From contig NZ_CP108569.1 in NCBI RefSeq assembly GCF_036010505.1, positions 1,612,001 to 1,676,000 of the forward strand: 64,000 nucleotides of DNA, in the 5' to 3' direction. Both the position numbers and the translations under genes were made by a program. Below, piece after piece: positions 35,340 through 44,874 of the stretch. Source of the stretch: Streptomyces sp. NBC_01197 (lineage in GTDB: Bacteria; Actinomycetota; Actinomycetes; Streptomycetales; Streptomycetaceae). Position 1 is the stretch's first letter, and each line of letters begins with the position of its first letter. The notes under the pieces are model-generated. The model made no database searches, was not told the origin of the DNA, and was given only the letters and a program-made list of their open reading frames with translations.

Positions 35340-37432
35340 CCGATGCCAGGTATGAGGGAGATGAGCAGGTCGATGATCTTGATGCCGATGAACGGTGCGA
35401 CCAGGCCGCCGAGCCCGTAGATCCCGAGGTTGCGGCGGAGCATCCGGTCGGCGCCGGCCGGCCTGTACCGCACGCCCTTCAGCGCCAGCGGCACCAGCGC
35501 GACGATGACCAGCGCGTTGAAGACGACGGCCGACAGGATCGCGGTCTCGGGCGACGAGAGACGCATGATGTTCAGCTTGTCGAGGCTCGGGTACGCCACC
35601 GCGAACATCGCGGGGATGATCGCGAAGTACTTGGCGACGTCGTTGGCGATCGAGAACGTCGTCAGCGCACCCCGGGTGATGAGCAGTTGCTTGCCGATCT
35701 CGACGATCTCGATCAGCTTGGTGGGGTTGGAGTCCAGGTCCACCATGTTCCCGGCCTCCTTGGCCGCCGACGTCCCCGTGTTCATGGCCACCCCGACGTC
35801 CGCCTGAGCCAGCGCCGGGGCGTCGTTCGTCCCGTCACCGGTCATCGCGACGAGCTTGCCGCCGGCCTGCTCGCGCTTGATCAGCGCCATCTTGTCCTCG
35901 GGGGTGGCCTCGGCGAGGAAGTCGTCGACACCGGCCTCCTGGGCGATGGCCCTGGCCGTCAGCGGGTTGTCGCCCGTGATCATGACGGTCCTGATGCCCA
36001 TCCGGCGCAGCTCGCCGAACCGCTCCCGCATGCCTTCCTTGACGACGTCCTTGAGGTGGATGACACCGAGCACCCGGGCGCACTCGCCGTCCTCGACGGC
36101 GACGAGCAGTGGGGTGCCGCCCGCCTCAGAGATCGCGTCGGTGAGCGTCTGCGCGTCCTCGGAGGCCTGACCGCCGTTCTCCCTGACCCAGGCCACCACG
36201 GAGCCGCTCGCGCCCTTGCGGATCCGGCGGCCGCCGGTGTCCACGCCCGACATCCGGGTCTGGGCGGTGAAGGAGATCCAGTCGGCTCCGGTCAGCTCAC
36301 CGCGGCTGCGCTCGCGCAGCCCGTACTTCTCCTTGGCGAGTACGACGACCGAGCGGCCCTCCGGCGTCTCGTCGGCCAGCGATGAGAGCTGCGCCGCGTC
36401 GGCGAGTACGGCCTCGGTGACACCCCTGACCGGGACGAACGCGGCGGCCTGCCGGTTGCCGAGGGTGATGGTGCCGGTCTTGTCGAGCAGCAGGGTCGAC
36501 ACGTCGCCCGCGGCCTCGACCGCGCGTCCGGACATGGCCAGCACATTGCGCTGTACGAGCCGGTCCATGCCCGCGATGCCGATAGCAGAGAGCAGCGCCC
36601 CGATGGTGGTCGGGATCAGGCAGACCAGCAGTGCGGTGAGCACGGTCATCGACTGCTTCGCACCGGCGTACGCCGCGAACGGCTGGAGGGTCACGACCGC
36701 CAGCAGGAAGACGATGGTGAGCGAGGCGAGCAGGATGTTCAGCGCGATCTCGTTGGGCGTCTTCTGCCGGGCGGCGCCCTCGACCAGCTTGATCATCCGG
36801 TCGATGAAGGTATCGCCGGGCTTGGTCGTGATCTTGACGACGATCCGGTCGGACAGCACCTTCGTACCGCCGGTGACGGCCGAGCGGTCACCGCCCGACT
36901 CCCTGATGACGGGGGCCGATTCACCGGTGATCGCGGACTCGTCGACCGAGGCCACCCCTTCGACGACGTCGCCGTCCCCGGGGATGGTGTCACCGGCTTC
37001 GCAGACCACCAGATCGCCGATGCGCAGCGCCGTACCGGGCACCTGCTCCTCCACGGCGCCGTCCAGCCGCCGGGCGACGGTGTCGCTCTTGGCCCTGCGG
37101 AGCGTGTCGGCCTGGGCCTTGCCTCGGCCCTCGGCCACCGCCTCCGCCAGATTGGCGAAGACCGTGGTCAGCCAGAGCCAGCCGGCGATGGCCCAGTCGA
37201 ACCAGTCGCCGGGCTCCTTGAGGGCGAACCCCGTGGTGACGACGGAGCCGACCTCGACCACGAACATCACGGGCGACTTGACCATGATCCGCGGGTCGAG
37301 TTTGCGCAGCGCGTCGGGGAAGGACCTGAGCAGCTGCCGGGGGTCGAACAGACCGCTTCCGGCGCGGCCTTCGGGCTTCGGGCCCTGCGCCGGGTCCCGG
37401 TGCGGGACGCGAGCCGGGGTGAGGGTACTCAT
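35336..37432 (-). CDS. kdpB: Potassium-transporting ATPase ATP-binding subunit
   Basis: A 698-residue P-type ATPase. TGES ([11 protein letters not shown]), phosphorylation motif DKTGTITLG and [17 protein letters not shown] hinge are intact. Seven or so membrane helices are visible. Start and stop overlap the neighbouring kdpA and kdpC genes by 4 nt each. It energises K+ import through KdpA. Confidence 0.97.
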   Translation of the reverse strand: MSTLTPARVPHRDPAQGPKPEGRAGSGLFDPRQLLRSFPDALRKLDPRIMVKSPVMFVVEVGSVVTTGFALKEPGDWFDWAIAGWLWLTTVFANLAEAVAEGRGKAQADTLRRAKSDTVARRLDGAVEEQVPGTALRIGDLVVCEAGDTIPGDGDVVEGVASVDESAITGESAPVIRESGGDRSAVTGGTKVLSDRIVVKITTKPGDTFIDRMIKLVEGAARQKTPNEIALNILLASLTIVFLLAVVTLQPFAAYAGAKQSMTVLTALLVCLIPTTIGALLSAIGIAGMDRLVQRNVLAMSGRAVEAAGDVSTLLLDKTGTITLGNRQAAAFVPVRGVTEAVLADAAQLSSLADETPEGRSVVVLAKEKYGLRERSRGELTGADWISFTAQTRMSGVDTGGRRIRKGASGSVVAWVRENGGQASEDAQTLTDAISEAGGTPLLVAVEDGECARVLGVIHLKDVVKEGMRERFGELRRMGIRTVMITGDNPLTARAIAQEAGVDDFLAEATPEDKMALIKREQAGGKLVAMTGDGTNDAPALAQADVGVAMNTGTSAAKEAGNMVDLDSNPTKLIEIVEIGKQLLITRGALTTFSIANDVAKYFAIIPAMFAVAYPSLDKLNIMRLSSPETAILSAVVFNALVIVALVPLALKGVRYRPAGADRMLRRNLGIYGLGGLVAPFIGIKIIDLLISLIPGIG

Positions 37433-39108
37433 GACGCCAGCCCTTCTGCGAGCGGGCCCAGCGCGAGCGCCGGGAAGTAGGTCAGACCAGCGATGATCAG
37501 GATCGTGCCGACGAGGAGCCCGGCGAAGAGCGGCTTGTCGGTACGGAGGGTCCCGGAGGTCTCAGGTATCCGGCGCTGCCCGGCGAGCGAGCCCGCCAGC
37601 GCCAGGACGAACACCATGGGCACGAAGCGGCCGAGCAGCATGGCCAGCCCGATGGTGGTGTTGAACCACTGGGTGTCGGCGCCGAGTCCGGCGAAGGCCG
37701 AGCCGTTGTTGTTGGCGCCGGACGTGTAGGCGTAGAGGATCTCCGAGAAGCCGTGCGCCCCGGAGTTGGTCATCGAGTGGCCGGGGGTCGGGAGGGCCAT
37801 CGCGGCCGCGGTGAAGCAGAGCACCAGCGCCGGGGTGACGAGGATGTAGCAGGCCGCGAACTTGATCTCGCGTACGCCGATCTTCTTGCCCAGGTACTCG
37901 GGGGTGCGGCCGACCATCAGGCCCGCGATGAACACCGCGATGACCGCCATGATCAGCATCCCGTAGAGGCCGGAGCCGACGCCGCCGGGAGCGATCTCGC
38001 CGAGCTGCATACCGAGCATCGTGATGCCGCCGCCGAAGCCGGTGAAGGACGAGTGGAAGGAGTTGACCGCGCCGGTCGAGGTGAGCGTGGTCGCCACCGA
38101 GAAGATCGACGAGCCGCCGATCCCGAAGCGGGTCTCCTTGCCCTCCATGGCGCCGCCCGCGATGTCGAAGGCGGGGCCGCCGTGGTGGAACTCGGTCCAC
38201 ATCATCAGGGCGGTGAAGGCGGTCCAGATGGTCACCATCGTCGCCAGGATCGCGTAGCCCTGCTTGAGGGAGCCCGCCATCCGGCCGAAGGTGCGTGTCA
38301 TCGCGAAGGGGATGACCAGGATCAGGAAGACCTCAAGGAGGTTGGAGAGACCGTTGGGGTTCTCGAAGGGGTGGGCGGAGTTGGCGTTGAAGTAGCCGCC
38401 CCCGTTGGTGCCCAGCTCCTTGATGGCCTCCTGCGAGGCGACGGCGCCACCGTTCCACTGCTGCGATCCGCCGCCGAACTGGCCGACCTCGTGGATCCCC
38501 GCGAAGTTCTGGATGACGCCGCAGGCCACCAGGACCAGCGCGCCGACGACGGCGACGGGAAGCAGGATCCGGACGGTGCCGCGGACCAGGTCGGCCCAGA
38601 AGTTGCCCAGTTCACCGCTGCCGGACGCGGTGGTACGGGAGCGGGCGAAGCCCCGTACGAGGGCGATCGCGACGGCCATGCCGACGGCGGCCGAGACGAA
38701 GTTCTGCACCGCGAGGCCGCCGGTCTGCACGACGTGGCCCATGGCCTGCTCGCCCGAGTAGGACTGCCAGTTGGTGTTGGCGACGAAGGAGGCGGCGGTG
38801 TTGAACGCCTGGTCCGGGTCGATCGACCGGAAGCCGAGCGAGCCGGGCAGACCGCCCTGCACCCGCTGGAGCAGATAGAGAAAGAGGATGCTCACCAGGG
38901 AGAAGGCGAGGACCCCGCGGAGGTACGCCGGCCAGCGCATCGCGGAGTCGGGGTTGGCGCCGATGGCCTTGTAGATCCACTTCTCGACCCGCAGATGCCG
39001 GTCGGAGGAGTAGACGCGGGCCATGAAGTCGCCGAGCGGTCGGTAGACCAGACCAAGCGCCACGATGAGCGCGAGCATCTGGAGCACACCGGCGAGGACG
39101 GGGCTCAT
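37429..39108 (-). CDS. kdpA: Potassium-transporting ATPase channel subunit
   Basis: 559 residues with about ten membrane segments. The four pore-loop repeats include [29 protein letters not shown] and [12 protein letters not shown]. The ATG at 39108 matches the family N terminus ([15 protein letters not shown]); longer upstream frames are not coding. Overlaps kdpB (ATGA) and starts 5 nt after kdpF. Confidence 0.96.
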   Translation of the reverse strand: MSPVLAGVLQMLALIVALGLVYRPLGDFMARVYSSDRHLRVEKWIYKAIGANPDSAMRWPAYLRGVLAFSLVSILFLYLLQRVQGGLPGSLGFRSIDPDQAFNTAASFVANTNWQSYSGEQAMGHVVQTGGLAVQNFVSAAVGMAVAIALVRGFARSRTTASGSGELGNFWADLVRGTVRILLPVAVVGALVLVACGVIQNFAGIHEVGQFGGGSQQWNGGAVASQEAIKELGTNGGGYFNANSAHPFENPNGLSNLLEVFLILVIPFAMTRTFGRMAGSLKQGYAILATMVTIWTAFTALMMWTEFHHGGPAFDIAGGAMEGKETRFGIGGSSIFSVATTLTSTGAVNSFHSSFTGFGGGITMLGMQLGEIAPGGVGSGLYGMLIMAVIAVFIAGLMVGRTPEYLGKKIGVREIKFAACYILVTPALVLCFTAAAMALPTPGHSMTNSGAHGFSEILYAYTSGANNNGSAFAGLGADTQWFNTTIGLAMLLGRFVPMVFVLALAGSLAGQRRIPETSGTLRTDKPLFAGLLVGTILIIAGLTYFPALALGPLAEGLAS

Positions 39109-39113
39109 CAGGC

Positions 39114-39212
39114 TCAGAACCTCTCCGGGTGGACGAGGGCGAGGACGAGATAGCCCAGCAGGGCGACGGCCACCACGAGGCCGGTCACCGCTTCCACGGC
39201 AGAACCGGTCAC
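39114..39212 (-). CDS. kdpF: KdpF small membrane subunit
   Basis: A 32-residue single-helix protein ([20 protein letters not shown]) ending HPERF, typical of KdpF, the lipid-like stabilising subunit of the KdpABC complex. The GTG start overlaps the stop of a 27-residue ORF (GTGA), and the stop is 5 nt before kdpA. Confidence 0.88.
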   Translation of the reverse strand: MTGSAVEAVTGLVVAVALLGYLVLALVHPERF

Positions 39213-39292
39213 AGCTTCGACACCCCCTTGGCGATGAGCGCCACCAGCGCGAGGACCGCGACCATGGTGACGACGAAGGCCACATCGGCCAT
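39209..39292 (-). CDS. 27-residue membrane microprotein upstream of kdpF
   Basis: ATG at 39292 preceded by GGAG at the right spacing. It encodes one hydrophobic helix ([20 protein letters not shown]) with a short Lys-containing C terminus. Its TGA overlaps the GTG of kdpF, so translation is coupled. No function known to me; by position it is either an accessory Kdp subunit or a translational leader. It is too short for routine gene calling. Confidence 0.72.
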   Translation of the reverse strand: MADVAFVVTMVAVLALVALIAKGVSKL

Positions 39293-39465
39293 CGTGAGCT
39301 CCTGAAACGGTTCGAGGATTCGGAAGAACGGACTCCCTGAGCAAACCCCCTCGAACGGCGTGTCAGCCGTCCGTTGACGCCACCCATACGGCGATCGTCC
39401 CGCCCTTGACGCGATCCCTACGCCTCGGCCTGTGACCGGGCCCCCGCAGCTGTGACCAGCAGAAA

Positions 39466-39509
39466 GGCCGGTGGCCCGCACCCCCGTCGGGGAGTGCGGG
39501 CCACCGGCC
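39466..39509. terminator. Terminator downstream of the DUF3710 gene
   Basis: 16-bp perfect inverted repeat (arm GGCCGGTGGCCCGCAC) with a 12-nt loop, between the DUF3710 stop at 39547 and the kdp promoter region (39293-39460). Confidence 0.82.
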
Positions 39510-39546
39510 CTGCTGTGCTGTGTTCAAGGCTGTCCGTGCCTGCGGT

Positions 39547-40320
39547 TCAGCGCACCTCGGTGATCTCCGGGCCGCGCTGGAGCTGCCCCATGCCACCGGA
39601 GAAACGCGAGCCCTCCTGGTCCTCCTGCTGGACGCCGTCGGGCATCATCTGGGCGTCGTCCGGCAGCTTGAGAACGATCGGGTCCCGGGGGGCCATCGGC
39701 CCCTCACCGCGGACGACCACGGTGTCCCGGAAGATCTGCTCCAGTACCCCGGCCGCCTCGGGCTGGACAGCGCCCTGCCCCGAGATGACACCGCGCAGGA
39801 ACCACCGCGGCCCGTCGACGCCGACGAAGCGCACCAGCTGCACGCCGTTCGTACCGTCCGGGAGCTGGACGGGCACCTGAGCCCGCAGCTCCCAGCCGAG
39901 CGGGCCCTCGACCTCGTCGATGATGCCGCCCTGCTGGGTGATGCCCGAGGCGATCTCCTCGCGCACCTCACCCCAGATGCCTTCCTTCTTCGGTGCCGCG
40001 AAGCCCTGGAGCTGGACGGCACTGTCGCGCAGGACGACCGTGGCCGCGACGATCGCGTCGCCCGCGACCTCGACGCGCAGCTCCATGCCCTCGACTCCGG
40101 GGACGAACAGACCGCCGAGGTCCACCCGCCCCTCGGCCGCCTCACGGACCTCGGAGATGTCCCAGGGGCCGTCGGGCCGCGGGGCGGGGGGCAGGCCGGA
40201 CCTGTGTGCCCCGCTCACCTCTGCCGACTCATCGCTCCCGGCGCCGGCGCCGTCGTCGAACTGCCCGGCCTCGCCCGTCGCGTCCTCGTCGGAACCGCTG
40301 TTCTTGCGACGTCCGAACAC
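39547..40320 (-). CDS. DUF3710 family protein
   Basis: A 257-residue soluble actinobacterial protein. After a disordered, acidic N terminus (about 50 residues) the conserved body has GPWDISEV, VQLQGFAAPKKEGIW and VDGPRWFLRGVISG. The GTG at 40320 follows GGGAAGGACA. It starts 1 nt after the dut stop, a neighbourhood conserved in Streptomyces. Function unknown. Confidence 0.85.
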   Translation of the reverse strand: MFGRRKNSGSDEDATGEAGQFDDGAGAGSDESAEVSGAHRSGLPPAPRPDGPWDISEVREAAEGRVDLGGLFVPGVEGMELRVEVAGDAIVAATVVLRDSAVQLQGFAAPKKEGIWGEVREEIASGITQQGGIIDEVEGPLGWELRAQVPVQLPDGTNGVQLVRFVGVDGPRWFLRGVISGQGAVQPEAAGVLEQIFRDTVVVRGEGPMAPRDPIVLKLPDDAQMMPDGVQQEDQEGSRFSGGMGQLQRGPEITEVR

Positions 40321-40321
40321 G

Positions 40322-40837
40322 TCACTGTCCTTCCCGGTCGGATACGACCGATGCGTATCGATTCCCACCCTGTGGCCCGCCCACAGCGGCATGTCCGCCG
40401 GTGGACCCGAAGCCCCCTCCGGCCCGTGCCGAGCCGGGAAGCTCCGCCACCTCGTGGAAGCGCACCTTCTCGACCTGCTGTACTACCAGCTGGGCGATCC
40501 GGTCGAAGCGCTCGAACCGCACCGTCTCGCGCGGATCGAGATTGACCACGATCACCTTGATCTCTCCACGGTACCCGGCATCGACCGTCCCCGGGGCATT
40601 CACCAGGGCAACCCCGCAGCGGGCCGCGAGCCCCGAGCGCGGGTGCACGAAGGCGGCGTACCCGTCGGGCAGCGCCACCGAGATCCCGGTGGGCAGCACG
40701 GTCCGCTCCCCCGGCGCCAGCTCGGCGGCCTCGGTGGTCACCAGATCGGCGCCCGCGTCGCCCGGGTGCCCGTAAGCGGGGAGCGGCACGTCGGGGTCGA
40801 CACGGCGGATCAGTACGTCTACAGGAGTACGGCTCAT
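40322..40837 (-). CDS. dut: dUTP diphosphatase
   Basis: A 171-residue trimeric dUTPase that hydrolyses dUTP to dUMP. The five motifs are seen in order: GDAGADL, PRSGLA, GTVDAGYRGEIKVIVVN, RIAQLV and the C-terminal GGFGSTGGH arm. ATG at 40837 overlaps the preceding thioesterase stop (ATGA). The tail after motif 5 is longer than usual by about 20 residues. Confidence 0.96.
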   Translation of the reverse strand: MSRTPVDVLIRRVDPDVPLPAYGHPGDAGADLVTTEAAELAPGERTVLPTGISVALPDGYAAFVHPRSGLAARCGVALVNAPGTVDAGYRGEIKVIVVNLDPRETVRFERFDRIAQLVVQQVEKVRFHEVAELPGSARAGGGFGSTGGHAAVGGPQGGNRYASVVSDREGQ

Positions 40838-41430
40838 GGGTTCACCTCGAAGGCGCGGGCGCGCTTGATCTGGTCGGGATCGTCCATCGCTGCCCGGATC
40901 TCCTCCGGCCGCCCGTTCTCGGTGAAGTGCTCGACCTTGACCTCGATGAACAGGCCCTCGGCGCGGACCGCGACAGGCCCGTCCGGGCCGCCGATCCGGC
41001 CGGTCGCCGTGGAGTAGATCTTCCGGCCGCTCACCGCGGTGACCTGGGCGTCCAGATGGAGCGCGGTGCCCACCGGGACGGGCCGTACGAAGTCGGTCTC
41101 CAGTCGGCCGGTCACCGCGATGACCCGCAGCAGCCAGTTCAGCGAGCCGAGCGTCTCGTCGAGCGCGGACGTCAGCACACCGCCGTGCGCGAGGCCCGGA
41201 GCGCCCTGATGGGCGGGCTTCACGGTGAACTCGGCGGTGACGCTCACACCTTCGCCGGCCCGCGCCTGGAGGTGCAGCCCGTGCGGCTGTCCCTCGCCGC
41301 AGCCGAAACAGTGCGCGTAGTGCGCTCCGAGCAGCTCTCCGGGGGCCGGGGCATCGTGGTGGCGCACGGGCGCTATGGCGTCGGCCGGGGGCGTCAGAGC
41401 TGAAGATGTTCGTGTCACAGCCGCAGACAT
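40834..41430 (-). CDS. PaaI-type hotdog-fold thioesterase
   Basis: 198 residues with a single hotdog domain: HCFGCGEGQPHGL near residue 47 (the Cys pair common in this group), PAHQGAPGLAHGGVLTSALDE with the catalytic region near 85. The ATG at 41430 is chosen; the upstream 41466 start adds unconserved residues. Likely hydrolyses an acyl-CoA. It is coupled to dut by overlap and divergent from the DUF3093 gene. Confidence 0.82.
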   Translation of the reverse strand: MSAAVTRTSSALTPPADAIAPVRHHDAPAPGELLGAHYAHCFGCGEGQPHGLHLQARAGEGVSVTAEFTVKPAHQGAPGLAHGGVLTSALDETLGSLNWLLRVIAVTGRLETDFVRPVPVGTALHLDAQVTAVSGRKIYSTATGRIGGPDGPVAVRAEGLFIEVKVEHFTENGRPEEIRAAMDDPDQIKRARAFEVNP

Positions 41431-41476
41431 TACCCGCGCGGCAACGCGGGGACGGCACCATGCCAAGCTTGGCTTT

Positions 41477-41929
41477 ATGCAGCCTTACGAAGAACGTCTC
41501 ACCGCGCCCCGTTCCTGGTGGCTTATCGCCCTGCTCGTCGGGTTCGCGGGCGCGCTGATCACCCTGCCGCTCGGCACGCTGCCGATGCTCGGCGGCCTGG
41601 TCGGCGGGGCGGCGGTGGCAGGCATCATCGTGAGTTCGTACGGCTCGGTGCGCATCCGGGTCGTGGCGGGCTCGCTCGTCGCGGGCGACGCGAAGATCCC
41701 GCTGTCCGCGCTGGGCGAGGCCACGGTGCTGGATGCCGAGGAGACGGTCGCCTGGCGCTCGTACAAGGCCGATCCGCGCGCCTTCATGCTGATGCGCAGC
41801 TATGTGCGCACGGCCGTGCGGGTGGAGATCACGGATCCGGCGGACCCGACGCCGTACGCCTATCTCTCGACCCGCAACCCGGAGTCGCTCAGGACGGCGC
41901 TGACCGCGGTGCCCGCCGCCCAGGACTGA
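41477..41929 (+). CDS. DUF3093 family membrane protein
   Basis: A 150-residue protein beginning MQPYEERLTAPRSWW, with two hydrophobic segments (about 15-60) and a soluble C-terminal domain including PRAFMLMRSYVRTAVRVEI and PTPYAYLSTRNPESL. The pattern fits DUF3093, usually next to dut in actinobacteria. Function not known. Confidence 0.83.
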   Translation: MQPYEERLTAPRSWWLIALLVGFAGALITLPLGTLPMLGGLVGGAAVAGIIVSSYGSVRIRVVAGSLVAGDAKIPLSALGEATVLDAEETVAWRSYKADPRAFMLMRSYVRTAVRVEITDPADPTPYAYLSTRNPESLRTALTAVPAAQD

Positions 41930-41942
41930 CGGCCGCGGGCCG

Positions 41943-42929
41943 TCAGAGCCCCTTCTTGGTCTTCCCGCCGGGAAGTTCCTTGGGCTGCTGCAGCGGTGGC
42001 AGCTCGGGGAGGGCGTCCCAGGGGACCTGGCGCTTGCGCATGTCCTTGCGCACCTTGTCGGCGAGTTTCCTGGTGTCCCGGCGGTTCATCACGGCGCCGA
42101 CGGTGGCTCCCACCATGAACGGCATCAGGTTCGGCAGGTCGCGGACCGTGCGCTTCATGATCTGCTGGCGCATTTCGCGCTTCATCTGGCCGCCGAGCGC
42201 GGTGAACGTGGCCGGCTTGGTGATGTCGAAGCCCCGCTCGCCCGACCACGCGTGCAGATAGGCGGTGGAGCGGTCCTTGAGGCCGCCCGGCGGGCGCATC
42301 CCGTAGACCTCGTGCAGTTCGGCGATGAGCTTCAGCTCGATCGCGGCGACCCCGGTGATCTCCGCGGCGATCTCGGCCGGCATGGCGAGCGGTACGGGGA
42401 GCATCGCAGCCGCTCCGATGCCCGCGCCGACGGTGGACGTCGCGTTGGCCGCGCCCGCGACGAGCCGGTCGGCGATCTCCTCCGGGCCGAGACCGGGAAA
42501 GTGCTTGCGCAGCGTCGTGAGGTCGCGGACCGGGATCCGGGGTGCGATGTCGATGATGCGGTCGGTGATGTACGCGAACCCCGCCTTCGCGCCGTCGCCG
42601 CCCTTCTGGATGCCCTGCTGTATCCCGTGCTGTATGCCGTGACCGATAGCGCCCAGCCGACGGGCCCGGGTCATGGGTCCGTCCTGCACGCCCTGTGCCA
42701 CCGCGGCGAAGGGCGCCGCTTCGTCGAGCGAGGCCGGGAGGCCCCGCTCGTCGTCACGTGCGCTGCTGACGAGCGCGCTCGCCCCGTGGTCGTCCTCCTC
42801 CGGGGGCCGGAGGGCGAGGGGCTCGGCGGGTGCTTCCGCACCTTCTGCCGGGCCCGTGCCGCCCTGCTGGTCCTCGGGGGAACCCTTCCGCCGGAAGCGT
42901 CGCTTCCGGGACGGTTTCGCGCCTGCCAC
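41943..42929 (-). CDS. Conserved actinobacterial protein, EcsC-like segment
   Basis: 328 residues. The N terminus (about 90 residues) is charged and low-complexity; it then shows an amphipathic GIQHGIQQGIQKGGDG repeat and a Gly/Ala-rich hydrophobic region (residues about 165-210) that resembles EcsC-family proteins. The tail is basic (RKLADKVRKDMRKRQ). The assignment to EcsC is tentative. It starts 11 nt downstream of the DUF4193 stop and probably shares its transcript. Confidence 0.7.
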   Translation of the reverse strand: MAGAKPSRKRRFRRKGSPEDQQGGTGPAEGAEAPAEPLALRPPEEDDHGASALVSSARDDERGLPASLDEAAPFAAVAQGVQDGPMTRARRLGAIGHGIQHGIQQGIQKGGDGAKAGFAYITDRIIDIAPRIPVRDLTTLRKHFPGLGPEEIADRLVAGAANATSTVGAGIGAAAMLPVPLAMPAEIAAEITGVAAIELKLIAELHEVYGMRPPGGLKDRSTAYLHAWSGERGFDITKPATFTALGGQMKREMRQQIMKRTVRDLPNLMPFMVGATVGAVMNRRDTRKLADKVRKDMRKRQVPWDALPELPPLQQPKELPGGKTKKGL

Positions 42930-42940
42930 TACCGACTGCC

Positions 42941-43237
42941 TCAGTCGCAGTCGCGGCAGATGGGCTGGCCGTTCTTCTCGCGCGCCAGCTGACTGCGGTG
43001 GTGCACGAGGAAGCAGCTCATGCAGGTGAACTCGTCGGCCTGCCGGGGCAGCACCCGGACCGACAGCTCTTCGTTGGACAGGTCGGCGCCGGGCAGCTCA
43101 AGGCCCTCGGCCTGCTCGAACTCGTCGACGTCGACAGCAGCCGTCGACTTGTCGTTCCGACGTGCCTTGAGCTCTTCCAGGCTGTCCTGGTCGCTGTCGT
43201 CGTCGGTCTTGCGTGGAGTGTCGTAATCCGTAGCCAT
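42941..43237 (-). CDS. DUF4193 zinc-ribbon-like protein
   Basis: A 98-residue acidic protein starting MATDYDTPRKTDDD. The C-terminal CMSCFLVHHRSQLA...CRDCD has two CxxC pairs, a likely metal site. This is the DUF4193 architecture, near-universal in actinobacteria. Role unknown. Confidence 0.88.
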   Translation of the reverse strand: MATDYDTPRKTDDDSDQDSLEELKARRNDKSTAAVDVDEFEQAEGLELPGADLSNEELSVRVLPRQADEFTCMSCFLVHHRSQLAREKNGQPICRDCD

Positions 43238-43631
43238 GTCGCGCTCTCCCCCTCTGGGTATTTGCGGTGTCTCCAGCGCACGTAACGCGTGAGAGGCCGG
43301 ACTTGTGCCCGACCCGAGGCGGAGATTTTGCCTCACATCAAGGTCTGTTACTCAATCGACACCCAACCGGATCCCTGGGGAGAGATCGATTTGGATGGCG
43401 ATCGGGACCGTACACGGTCCCGGGGTAGTGCTTTGCGGGCACCACCCGTGTACTTCCCGTGATCGCACCCCCTGGAAACCCAGGGTTTTCCCGGGTTTTC
43501 GGGGATTTGGGGATCACGGAGAGTAGGTAGACGGAAATCGGTCCTGTGATGGATCGCACATCCGTCTCACAGGAACGCGTCCCCGAAAATTCCGCGCAAA
43601 GCGAACATCCGGCCTACCCCCGCCGACCGGC
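43238..43631. other. Intergenic region between cutS and the DUF4193 gene
   Basis: No gene seen. It has locally lower GC. A foldable block lies at 43458-43520: outer arms CCGTGATC/GATCACGG, an inner CCTGG/CCAGG hairpin and two GGGTTTTC copies (43484 and 43494). It may serve as terminator for cutS and/or leader for the DUF4193 gene. Confidence 0.4.
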
Positions 43632-44867
43632 TCAGACAGGCAACGTGACACGCATCACGAGGCCACCGCCCTCGCGGGGCTCCGCGATGATACGGCCTCC
43701 GTGGGCGCGGGCAACCGAGCGCGCGATGGACAGACCGAGCCCGACGCCCTTGTCGCTGCCGGTCCGCTCGGTGCGCAGGCGTCTGAACGGCTCGAAGAGG
43801 TTGTCAATCTCGTAAGCGGGAACCACGGGACCCGTGTTCGAGACCACCAGCAGCGCCTGGCCGGGCTGCAGTTCGGTGGTGACCTCCACCCAGCCGTCCT
43901 CCGCGACGTTGTAGCGCACGGCGTTCTGGACGAGGTTGAGGGCGATGCGCTCCAGCAGGATGCCATTGCCCTGGACGACCGCCGGCGACTGCTCTCCACG
44001 GATCTCCACCCCTCTCGTTGCGGCCTCCGCGAGGGTCTGGTCGATGGCGCGGGTGGCGACCTCGGCCAGGTCGACCGGTTTCCGCTCGACGATCTGGTTG
44101 TCGCTGCGGGCGAGCAGCAGCAGCCCCTCGACCAGCTGCTCGCTGCGCTCGTTGGTGGCCAGCAGCGTCTTGCCGAGCTGGGTGAGCTCGACGGGCGCAC
44201 CCGGGTCGGAGAGGTGCACCTCCAGAAGCGTGCGGTTGATGGCCAGCGGTGTGCGGAGTTCGTGCGACGCGTTGGCGACGAACCGCTGCTGAGCGGTGAA
44301 GGCCCGCTCCAGCCGGTCGAGCATCTCGTCGAAGGTGTCGGCGAGCTCCTTGAGCTCGTCGTCCGGGCCGTCCAGCTCGATCCGCCGGGTCAGGTCCGTA
44401 CCGGCCACGCGGCGGGCCGTACGGGTCATCCTGCCGAGCGGGGACAGCACCCGGCCGGCCACCGCGTAGCCGAAGGCGAACGCGATGATGCTGAGGCCGA
44501 CCAGGGCGTACAGCGACCGGGCCAGCAGGTGGTCGAGTGCCTGCTGGCGCTGGTGGTTGACGCAGGAGTTCATGGCCTGGTTGAACTGGTCCGCGGAACC
44601 ACCGTTGGTGGGCAGGTTGCACACTCCGCTGGTGACCTGACCCGAGACGATCTTGAAAGGCAGCTGGCCGCCGACGTTGAGCGCCTGCGCCGCCAGCATG
44701 TAGATGATGGTCAGCAGCAGGATCCCGGCGATCAGGAACATCCCGCCGTACAGCAGCGTCAGGCGTATCCGGATGGTCGGCCGCAGCAGCGGGGAGAGGG
44801 ACTCCGAGCTCTTCGGGTCCCAGGTCGGTTTGGGCGGCGCCGCGGGCGCCGCCGGGCTGTTGGCCAC
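43632..44867 (-). CDS. cutS: CutS sensor histidine kinase
   Basis: 411 residues. A cytoplasmic Pro-rich N terminus, one membrane segment (about 35-60), an extracytoplasmic loop of about 70 residues, a second segment (about 115-140), HAMP, then HisKA with NASHELRTPLAINRTLLEVH and HATPase (QNAVRYN, GVGLGLSIARS). The extracytoplasmic loop has two Cys (SGVCNLP and MNSCVNH) about 23 residues apart, suited to redox or copper sensing. It is 7 nt after cutR. Confidence 0.88.
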   Translation of the reverse strand: MANSPAAPAAPPKPTWDPKSSESLSPLLRPTIRIRLTLLYGGMFLIAGILLLTIIYMLAAQALNVGGQLPFKIVSGQVTSGVCNLPTNGGSADQFNQAMNSCVNHQRQQALDHLLARSLYALVGLSIIAFAFGYAVAGRVLSPLGRMTRTARRVAGTDLTRRIELDGPDDELKELADTFDEMLDRLERAFTAQQRFVANASHELRTPLAINRTLLEVHLSDPGAPVELTQLGKTLLATNERSEQLVEGLLLLARSDNQIVERKPVDLAEVATRAIDQTLAEAATRGVEIRGEQSPAVVQGNGILLERIALNLVQNAVRYNVAEDGWVEVTTELQPGQALLVVSNTGPVVPAYEIDNLFEPFRRLRTERTGSDKGVGLGLSIARSVARAHGGRIIAEPREGGGLVMRVTLPV

Positions 44868-44874
44868 GGGGCGC

